Shown here in pieces: positions 57,827-64,000 of a stretch of 64,000 nucleotides of DNA. The DNA comes from Taklimakanibacter lacteus (GTDB taxonomy: Bacteria > Pseudomonadota > Alphaproteobacteria > Rhizobiales > Aestuariivirgaceae): assembly GCA_003576695.1 (NCBI GenBank), contig QOZQ01000002.1:248001-312000 (forward strand), read 5' to 3'. Under the pieces are notes generated by a model that worked only from the letters and a program-made list of their open reading frames with translations, was not told the origin of the DNA and searched no databases. Made by a program: the position numbers and the translations under genes. Position 1 is the stretch's first letter. Each line of letters begins with the position of its first letter.

Positions 57827-59443
57827 TTACTGCGCGTCCTTGGCGAAGATGTAGTCGTAGTTCACCGGAATATGGATCGGATCGGTGAACAATGACGGAT
57901 CGCCGCCGAGCCGTGCCGAATGATAGGTGAAGCGCTTCTCGTTGAAGACCGGGGCCCAGGGGGCATCCTTGGTCACTTCGTCGAACACGCTCTTCCATTC
58001 GCCGATGCGCTTCTCGCTCTGGTCGGCCTTCACCATCGCATCGGCGTTCTCGGCGCGCGCATCGAGCTCCTTGTTGCAGTATTTGGCCCAGTTCCACCCG
58101 CCTTCGACAGCGCCGGCGCAGCCCAGGATGCCGTAATAGAAATTGGCGGGATCGGGGAAGTCGGCGATCCATGCCATGCCGCCCGACCAGATCATCGGCG
58201 CCTTGCCCGCGCCGCCGGCGGCGATGACTTCGGCTTGCGCCAGCGAGCGGATCTCCGCCTTGATGCCGACCGCCGCCAGATCCTGCTGGATCGCCTGGGC
58301 GATGCGCGGATTGGGATCGACATTCATGGCATAGAGCTCGGTGGTGATCTCGGGTTGCCCGGCTTCGGCAAGGAGTTTTCTGGCGCCGTCGGGATCGTAA
58401 GGATAGCCCTTGTTGTCCGTGTTGTAGCCGGGCATCGCCGGCGGCAGCGGCTGGTTGGCCGGCACGCCGCGGTTGTTGATGAGGCGGGTGATGCGCTCCT
58501 TGTTGATCGCCATATTGACGGCCTGGCGGATCTTCAGATTGTCGAAGGGCGGCATGGTGACATTCATGGTCACATAGCCGGTATGGAGCTGGTCGCCTTC
58601 GGCGATGAGATCCTTATTGGCGGGATCGGCCATGATCTCGGTGAACTGGGCGGGCGGAATGCCGTCGCCGACGATATCGATCTCGCCGTTCTTCAGCCTG
58701 AGTATGGCGACCGTCGGATCCTGGCCGAATTCGAAAGTGAGCTTGTCGAGATAGGGCACGCCCGAACGGTAATAGTCCTTGTGGCGCTCGAGCACGATGC
58801 GCTGGCCCGGCACCCATTCGACGAATTTGAAGCCGCCGGTGCCGACCGGCTTCTTGCCCCAGTCGGCGCCCGCTTTCTCGACTTCCTCCTTGGGCACCAC
58901 ATAGGCGAAGTTGATCGCCATCAGATGCAGGAAGGTGGCGTCGGGCCGGGTCAGGGTGAAGGAGATGGTCTTGTCGTCGATGATGCGGATGCCGGAAAGC
59001 TCGTTCGCCTTGCCGCCGGCCAGCGCGTCATAGCCTTCGATGGCGCTGAAATAGCCGCCGCCCGGGCTCTGCGTCGCCGGATTGACGGCGCGCTCGACCG
59101 AATATTTCACATCCGCCGGCGTCATCGCCCGGCCATTGTGGAATTTGATGCCGTCCCTCAGCTTGAAGGTATAGGTCAGGCCGTCATCGGAGACCGTGTA
59201 GCTCTCGGCCAGGTCGGGCTCGAGTTCGGTCGTGCCGGGCTTGTAGTCCATCAGCCCGTCGAAGATCGACTTGATGACCGACCAGTTCTGCCAGTCATAG
59301 CCCACTTGCGGGTCGAGCGTGGTGAGGTCGTTGTTGAAGGTGACGACGGCGGCGCCCCCTTGCTTGGGGCTTTGCGCCAGGACGTGCGGGGCGGCGGCGA
59401 GGAGGGCGAAGGCGGCGGCGGTCGAAATCAGGAAGGCTCGCAT
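57827..59443 (-). CDS. Peptide ABC transporter substrate-binding protein (family 5)
   Basis: 538 residues. Signal peptide (MRAFLISTAAAFALLAAAPH, cleavage near LAQ-SPK), then the family 5 signature LAESYTVSDDGLTYTFKLRD followed by GIKFHNGRAMTPADVKYSVE. The C-terminal part (GMAWIADFPDPANFYYGILG) continues the DppA/OppA fold. It is periplasmic and binds peptides, nickel or other amide-type ligands. It follows the two permease genes and precedes the formamidase gene; AACCGGGAGATACC lies before ATG 59443. Confidence 0.93.
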   Translation of the reverse strand: MRAFLISTAAAFALLAAAPHVLAQSPKQGGAAVVTFNNDLTTLDPQVGYDWQNWSVIKSIFDGLMDYKPGTTELEPDLAESYTVSDDGLTYTFKLRDGIKFHNGRAMTPADVKYSVERAVNPATQSPGGGYFSAIEGYDALAGGKANELSGIRIIDDKTISFTLTRPDATFLHLMAINFAYVVPKEEVEKAGADWGKKPVGTGGFKFVEWVPGQRIVLERHKDYYRSGVPYLDKLTFEFGQDPTVAILRLKNGEIDIVGDGIPPAQFTEIMADPANKDLIAEGDQLHTGYVTMNVTMPPFDNLKIRQAVNMAINKERITRLINNRGVPANQPLPPAMPGYNTDNKGYPYDPDGARKLLAEAGQPEITTELYAMNVDPNPRIAQAIQQDLAAVGIKAEIRSLAQAEVIAAGGAGKAPMIWSGGMAWIADFPDPANFYYGILGCAGAVEGGWNWAKYCNKELDARAENADAMVKADQSEKRIGEWKSVFDEVTKDAPWAPVFNEKRFTYHSARLGGDPSLFTDPIHIPVNYDYIFAKDAQ

Positions 59444-59491
59444 GTCGGTATCTCCCGGTTATTTTATTTATGAACTAATTCAGCCCGCATA

Positions 59492-60412
59492 TCAGCGCAA
59501 GCGGATGCGCGGGTCAATGAGGGGGGCGACGAGGTCGGCCAGGAGGTTGCCGGCCACGATGAATAGGGCGGCGACCGTCGTCACCCCCATGATGACCGGT
59601 ATGTCGAGCGACTGGATGGCCTGCCACATCAACTGGCCGATGCCCGGCCAGCCGAACACATTCTCCACCACCACCACACCCGACATGAAGATTCCGACAT
59701 CGAGGCCGATCATGGCGACGACCGGCAATATCGCGTTGCGCAGCGCGTGGACGAGCATCACGCGCCTCTCGCTCATGCCCTTGGCGCGGGCGGTGCGGAT
59801 ATAGTCCTGGCGCAGGATCTCGATCATCGATGAGCGCATCATGCGCGAATACCAGCCGCCGCCGGCAAGGCCCAAAGTGACGGCGGGCAGGATGAGATGG
59901 CTCAAGCTGCCATAGCCGCTCAAGGGAAACCAGCCGAGCAGATAGGCGAAGAAATAGAGAAGGCTGAGGCCCAGCACGAATTGCGGCGTCGACACGGTGA
60001 GGAAGGACAGCGTCATCGCCACCTTGTCGCCGGTCTCACCGCGCCGCGACGCGGCATAGAGCCCGGCCGGTATACCGATCAGGAGCTCTGCGATGATGGC
60101 GCCGAGCATCAGGAGCAGCGTGGCCGGAAGCCGCGAGGCGATGAGCGGGCCCACTTCGCTCTTCCTGGCATAGGAAGTTCCGAAATCACCGCGCGCCAGT
60201 CTTTGCGCATAGGAGACATATTGCTCGACGAGCGGCTTGTCGAGGCCGAGCTGGATGCGGATCTGCTCGCGCATCTCCGGCGTCGAGTTGCGCCCGGCGA
60301 TCATGGCGACGGGATCGGCCGGGATGAGGAAGGTGAGGCAGAAGGTGACGATGGTCACCCCCACCAGGATGAGGGCCGAGGCCGAGAGCCGCCTGGCGAG
60401 ATAGAGCACCAT
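59492..60412 (-). CDS. Peptide ABC transporter permease (DppB-like)
   Basis: 306 residues, six membrane segments. Start MVLYLARRLSASALILVGVT, the DppB block PADPVAMIAGRNSTPEMREQ, LGLDKPLVEQYVSYAQRLAR, and the inner-membrane complex signature around DYIRTARAKGMSERRVMLVH. ATG 60412 overlaps the stop of the DppC-like gene (ATGA); longer open frame upstream is not conserved. Confidence 0.93.
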   Translation of the reverse strand: MVLYLARRLSASALILVGVTIVTFCLTFLIPADPVAMIAGRNSTPEMREQIRIQLGLDKPLVEQYVSYAQRLARGDFGTSYARKSEVGPLIASRLPATLLLMLGAIIAELLIGIPAGLYAASRRGETGDKVAMTLSFLTVSTPQFVLGLSLLYFFAYLLGWFPLSGYGSLSHLILPAVTLGLAGGGWYSRMMRSSMIEILRQDYIRTARAKGMSERRVMLVHALRNAILPVVAMIGLDVGIFMSGVVVVENVFGWPGIGQLMWQAIQSLDIPVIMGVTTVAALFIVAGNLLADLVAPLIDPRIRLR

Positions 60413-61263
60413 CAGCGCCGTCCTCTCTGGGTGGGATCGAGCGCGTCGCGCAACCCGTCGCCCGCGAGATTGAAGGCGAGCGCCACGATGAGGATCGCCG
60501 CGCCCGGTACGAAGACGAGCCACGGCGCGTTGAGGAAATAGGACTGGCTCTCGAAGATCATCATGCCCCAGGCAGGCGTCGGCGGCTGCACGCCGCGGCC
60601 GAGGAATGACAGCATGGCCTCGAGCAGCACGGTCGTGGCGATGCCGAGCGTCGCATAGACGATGATGGTGGGCACCAGATGCGGGATGAGATGGCGGAAC
60701 AATATGCGCGGGCCCGAAGCGCCGAGCGCCCGGGCCGCTTCGATATATTCGCGCTCGGCGAGCGATGTCGTCTCGGTATAGATGACGCGCGCGATCTGCA
60801 CCCAGTTGACCAGCGCGATGACGACGATGACGATCATCAGCCCGGGCTTCAATATGGCCGCGAGCGCAATGGCGAGCAGCAGTGGCGGGAAGGCCATCAT
60901 CAGATCGGTGAAGCGCATGATGGCGGCGCCAAGAAACCCGCGCGCATAGCCGGCGACGACGCCGACGAGCGTGCCGATGAGAACCGCGATGCCGTTGGCG
61001 ACGAGGCCGATCAGAAGCGAGGTGCGGGCGCCATAGAGGAGCCGCGAGAGCTGATCGCGGCCATTGGTGTCGGTGCCGAACCAGAAGCGCTCATTGGGCG
61101 GCAAGGGCGAGCCTTCGAGAGTGAGGCCGTCGAAAAATTGCTCGCTCGGATCATAAGGGGCGATGACCGGCGCCAGCAGGGCGGCCAGCACCACGATCGC
61201 GATGACGGCAAGGCCGAACAGCGCGACCTTGTCTTTGCTGAATCTCTTCCAGAAGGAGAACAT
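60412..61263 (-). CDS. Peptide ABC transporter permease (DppC-like), first gene of the operon
   Basis: 283 residues with an N-terminal cytoplasmic segment (MFSFWKRFSKDKVALFGLAV) and six membrane segments. The DppC features are PYDPSEQFFDGLTLEGSPLP, FWFGTDTNGRDQLSRLLYGA and the EAA loop REYIEAARALGASGPRILFR. It leads a seven-gene operon: DppC, DppB, binding protein, formamidase, DppD, DppF, Rrf2. The promoter should lie in the 81-bp gap to pgi, unless pgi is co-transcribed. Confidence 0.93.
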   Translation of the reverse strand: MFSFWKRFSKDKVALFGLAVIAIVVLAALLAPVIAPYDPSEQFFDGLTLEGSPLPPNERFWFGTDTNGRDQLSRLLYGARTSLLIGLVANGIAVLIGTLVGVVAGYARGFLGAAIMRFTDLMMAFPPLLLAIALAAILKPGLMIVIVVIALVNWVQIARVIYTETTSLAEREYIEAARALGASGPRILFRHLIPHLVPTIIVYATLGIATTVLLEAMLSFLGRGVQPPTPAWGMMIFESQSYFLNAPWLVFVPGAAILIVALAFNLAGDGLRDALDPTQRGRR

Positions 61264-61308
61264 GCCGGCGGTGAGTGAGGGCCAAGAGGGTGAGAGCTGT
61301 CAAGAGGC

Positions 61309-61338
61309 ACTCTCTCCCCTCTTCGAGGGGCGAGGGTG
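61309..61338. repeat. Single end of a repeat E-type palindrome
   Basis: TCTCTCCCCTCTTCGAGGGG followed by CGAGGGT matches the right end of repeat E at 33740-33770. It stands alone between pgi and the DppC-like gene and may act as a terminator-like stem after pgi. Confidence 0.6.
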
Positions 61339-61344
61339 AAGCGC

Positions 61345-62976
61345 CTACCTCAAATTCCGCAAATGGGCGACCAGCCCTTGGGTCGAGGCGTCGCGCAGGC
61401 CCGCATCCTCCTTGCCCTCGACGATCGGCAGGAGGCCGGTCGCCAGCTCCTTGCCGAGCTCGACGCCCCACTGGTCGAAGGCATTGATGTTCCAGATCGC
61501 CGCCTCGACGAAGACACGGTGCTCATAGAGCGCGATGATCCGGCCGAGCGTATGGGGATCGAGCTTCTTGTAGGCGATGGTGATCGACGGACGGTTGCCG
61601 GTGAAGACGCGATGCGGCGCCAGCCTCGTCGCCTCCGCCTCGTCCTTGCCCTGGGCGAGGAGCTGCGCCTTGGCCTCGGCAAGCGTGCGCCCGCGCATCA
61701 GGGCTTCCGACTGCGCCAGGACATTGGCCATCAACAGATCGTGATGCAGGGCCATCGCCGGCTCATGCGATTGCGCCGCGATCAGGAATTCGACCGGTAT
61801 CGTGCTGGTGCCCTGATGGATGAGCTGGAAGAAGGCATGCTGGCCGTTGGTGCCAGGCTCGCCCCACACCACCGGGCCGGTATTGGTCTCGGCCGGCCTT
61901 CCGTCATGCTCGACACCCTTGCCGTTCGATTCCATGTCGAGCTGCTGCAGATAGGCGGGCAGCCGCGACAGGCGCTGGTCATAGGGAATGACGGCGCGCG
62001 TCGCATAGCTGCAGATATTGCGATGCCAGACGCCGATGAGTCCGAGCGTGATCGGCAGGTTCTCCGCCAGGGGGGCCGAGCGGAAATGCTCGTCCATGGC
62101 ATGGGCGCCGGCGAGGAACTGGGCGAAATTGTCGGGCCCGATGGCGATCATCAGCGGCAGGCCGATGGCCGACCATACCGAATAGCGCCCGCCCACCCAG
62201 TCCCAGAAGCCGAAGGTGCGCTCCTCGCCGATGCCGAAGGCCTTCACCTTGTCGAGCGCGGTCGAGATGGCGGCGAAATGCTTGGGCACCGCCATCTCGC
62301 CCAGATGCTTGACGATCCAGTCGCGCGCCGAATGCGCATTGGTCATCGTCTCGATGGTAGTGAAGGTCTTGGACGCGATGAGGAACAGGGTCTTCGCCGG
62401 GTCGAGGCCTGTCAGCGTATCGGCGAGATGCGCGCCATCGACATTGGAGACGAAATGCAGGCGCGGCCCGTCGCGATAGGGCGCCAGCGCCAGCGCCGTC
62501 ATGGCGGGACCGAGATCGGAGCCGCCGATGCCGATATTCACCACATCCGAGATGCGCTTGCCGCCCGCCGTGGCGATGGCGCCGGAGCGCACGCCGGTCG
62601 AGAAATCGCGCATCGCGGTGAGGACGCGGTTGACGTCCGGCATCACATCTTTGCCCTCGACCGGGATCGGCCGGCTCGAGCGGTTGCGCAGCGCCACATG
62701 CAGGACGGCGCGCTTCTCGGTGGTGTTGATGAGCTCGCCCGCGAACATGCGGTCGCGCTTGCTCTCCACCTCGCTCGCTCGCGCGAGGTCATGCAGCAGC
62801 TTCATGGTCTCGGCATTGACCGCGCATTTCGACCAGTCGAGCAGCATGTCGCCGAGCGAGAGCGAGAAGCGCTTGAAACGCAGCGGATCATCGGCGAAGA
62901 CCTGGCGCATGTCGCTCGGCGCCTTCTTCGCGTGGTGCTGGGTCAGGGCATCGAGAGCGCGCTTCGCAACGGTCAT
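61345..62976 (-). CDS. pgi: Glucose-6-phosphate isomerase
   Basis: 543 residues, normal for bacterial Pgi. Signature blocks: [56 protein letters not shown] and the catalytic stretch [19 protein letters not shown]. It interconverts glucose-6-phosphate and fructose-6-phosphate in the cytoplasm. It starts three bases after the stop of the PfkB kinase, so the pair (and an upstream probable ROK gene) form an operon for hexose use. Confidence 0.96.
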   Translation of the reverse strand: MTVAKRALDALTQHHAKKAPSDMRQVFADDPLRFKRFSLSLGDMLLDWSKCAVNAETMKLLHDLARASEVESKRDRMFAGELINTTEKRAVLHVALRNRSSRPIPVEGKDVMPDVNRVLTAMRDFSTGVRSGAIATAGGKRISDVVNIGIGGSDLGPAMTALALAPYRDGPRLHFVSNVDGAHLADTLTGLDPAKTLFLIASKTFTTIETMTNAHSARDWIVKHLGEMAVPKHFAAISTALDKVKAFGIGEERTFGFWDWVGGRYSVWSAIGLPLMIAIGPDNFAQFLAGAHAMDEHFRSAPLAENLPITLGLIGVWHRNICSYATRAVIPYDQRLSRLPAYLQQLDMESNGKGVEHDGRPAETNTGPVVWGEPGTNGQHAFFQLIHQGTSTIPVEFLIAAQSHEPAMALHHDLLMANVLAQSEALMRGRTLAEAKAQLLAQGKDEAEATRLAPHRVFTGNRPSITIAYKKLDPHTLGRIIALYEHRVFVEAAIWNINAFDQWGVELGKELATGLLPIVEGKEDAGLRDASTQGLVAHLRNLR

Positions 62977-62979
62977 GCT

Positions 62980-63918
62980 TCATCCTTCGAGTTCATGCGA
63001 CCATGGCGGATCGGCGCCCGGTCGCGATACGGTGACGGCGGCGGCCTTCACGGCGAACTTCAATGCCGCGATCACGCTCTCCCGGTCAAGTGCCGCAATG
63101 GCAGGCTTGCTGAGGCGTTTGGCGCGCGTGAGCCAGGTGAGAAGGCCCGCGGTGAAGGTGTCGCCGGCGCCGATCGTGTCGGCGACCTTCACGTGAGCAC
63201 CAGGAACTTCACAGTCGAATGTCCTGGTGAAAGCCAGCGCGCCGTCCTTGCCGCGCGTCACGACAACGAGCTTGGCGCCTCGCGAAAGCCAGTCTTGTGC
63301 GAAAGATTCGGGGCTCGTGCCCGGTGCCATCCAGGCGAGATCCTCATCGCTCATCTTGATGATGTCGGACATGGAAACGATGCGTTCGACCCTTTGCCGG
63401 TGCCGCTCGCGGTCCTTGATCAGATTGGCGCGGATATTGGGATCGAAATGGATGACACGCTTGTGACATTCGCGCCGGCACAGTTCCTCATAGGCCGAGC
63501 CGCAGGGCTCGATCGCCAGGACGAAGGATCCGAGATGCAGCGCCACGATCTGATCGGGCAGGGAAGGCAGGTCGGCGGGCGCGAGCATGCGGCAGGCCGA
63601 GCCTTCATCGATGAAGGAATAGCGCGCATGGCCCTCCTCGAGCTTGACGAAGGCGCAGATCGTGTAGCGGTCCGTCACCGGCGACAGCGAGATGTCGACA
63701 TGGCTCGCGGCCAGCGCCTTGCGCAATTCGTCGCCGAAGAAGTCGGTGGAGAGTCCGCCGAGGAAAGCGGAGGCGACGTCGAGGCGTCCGAGCGCCACTG
63801 CCGTGTTGAACAGCGAGCCGCCGACTTTGGGCTCGAAGGCGGGCGCGCCCTCCCGGGTGAGACGGGGAATGAAATCGGTCAGCGCCTCGCCGCAACAGAG
63901 AATGGTGCCGGGCTTCAT
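62980..63918 (-). CDS. PfkB-family carbohydrate kinase, probable fructokinase
   Basis: 312 residues. The start ILCCGEALTDFIPRLTREGA, the substrate loop GGSLFNTAVALGRLDVASAF and the C-terminal signature VADTIGAGDTFTAGLLTWL define the family; the catalytic Asp lies in GAGD. Located directly upstream of pgi, it most likely phosphorylates fructose to fructose-6-phosphate. GGAGACG precedes the ATG, which overlaps the stop of the next upstream gene (ATGA). Confidence 0.9.
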   Translation of the reverse strand: MKPGTILCCGEALTDFIPRLTREGAPAFEPKVGGSLFNTAVALGRLDVASAFLGGLSTDFFGDELRKALAASHVDISLSPVTDRYTICAFVKLEEGHARYSFIDEGSACRMLAPADLPSLPDQIVALHLGSFVLAIEPCGSAYEELCRRECHKRVIHFDPNIRANLIKDRERHRQRVERIVSMSDIIKMSDEDLAWMAPGTSPESFAQDWLSRGAKLVVVTRGKDGALAFTRTFDCEVPGAHVKVADTIGAGDTFTAGLLTWLTRAKRLSKPAIAALDRESVIAALKFAVKAAAVTVSRPGADPPWSHELEG

Positions 63919-64000
63919 GTCGTCTCCTTGAACAGCACGTCACGGTCGGCGGCGAAATTGGCGAGCAATGGCAGGCTGGCCGCGCCCATGGCCCGCGCGT
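63915..64000 (-). CDS. C-terminal end of a probable ROK-family sugar kinase or regulator (runs off the window)
   Basis: Only 28 residues are inside the window: ARAMGAASLPLLANFAADRD then VLFKETT and the stop. The pattern GAASLPLxxxFxxDxDVLF is typical of the C-terminus of ROK proteins. Its stop overlaps the fructokinase start by four bases, so it heads or precedes that operon. Identification from such a short piece is tentative. Confidence 0.45.
   Translation of the reverse strand, partial: ARAMGAASLPLLANFAADRDVLFKETT

Noticed and set aside
57920-59473. 517-codon plus-strand frame
   Set aside because: It is antisense to the family 5 binding protein, which has a clear signal peptide and signature.
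1-64000. tRNA, rRNA or CRISPR array
   Set aside because: No cloverleaf-like sequence, rRNA segment or regularly spaced direct-repeat array was seen on either strand by reading; a covariance-model search was not possible.

Overview
The window is GC-rich DNA from an alphaproteobacterium, most likely a member of the Hyphomicrobiales (Rhizobiales). Supporting signs are the many sugar ABC transporters, ROK/GntR/LacI-type sugar regulation, serine-cycle genes (sgaA, mtkA, mtkB, mcl), an Irr-type iron box, and palindromic intergenic repeats of the kind common in rhizobial genomes. No rRNA, tRNA, CRISPR array or complete insertion sequence was seen. Species cannot be told.

Layout. 1-2496 (-): ROK repressor, single-domain sugar ABC ATPase and the start of a sugar-binding protein. 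2500-5363: a small accessory island with a DUF5681 protein, a Panacea-type antitoxin overlapping a RelE-like toxin, and an HNH endonuclease. 5728-7418 (-): an MHS-type transporter and a small secreted protein. 7776-18480 (+): a 10.7-kb operon joining a complete ABC importer (binding protein, two permeases, a 62-residue membrane protein, two ATPases) to a PTS-driven dihydroxyacetone-type kinase (DhaL, DhaM-IIA, HPr, enzyme I, an HTH protein, DhaK). 19008-21333 (-): MerR regulator plus VIT/VWA protein. 21595-28017: tyrosine/homogentisate catabolism (hmgA, fumarylacetoacetase, MarR regulator, maiA, Lrp regulator, hppD) with a DedA-rhodanese fusion in between. 28045-29484: divergent Lrp regulator and EamA exporter. 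29485-34858: serine-cycle genes around a LuxR-type regulator. 34903-43736: a second sugar ABC system with a 3-hydroxyacid dehydrogenase, a GntR regulator and the kinases dgoK and kdgK. 43875-51765 (+): a nine-gene iron operon preceded by an ICE box. 51862-54032: LysR/SDR pair and a small gene. 54199-61263 (-): a dipeptide-type ABC transporter with a formamidase-like enzyme and an Rrf2 regulator. 61345-64000 (-): pgi, a PfkB kinase and the end of a probable ROK protein.

How it fits together. The uptake modules feed central metabolism: DHA-type C3 substrates through DhaKLM, hexoses through PfkB/Pgi, 2-keto-3-deoxy sugar acids through KdgK/DgoK, tyrosine to fumarate and acetoacetate, and C2 units through malyl-CoA. 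The self-contained phosphorelay in the Dha operon is the most striking system. A second theme is a set of long palindromic repeats (four copies of a ~100-bp family, three of a 170-230-bp family, and several singletons). They lie between genes, three times inside the Dha operon and once in frame inside a coding sequence.
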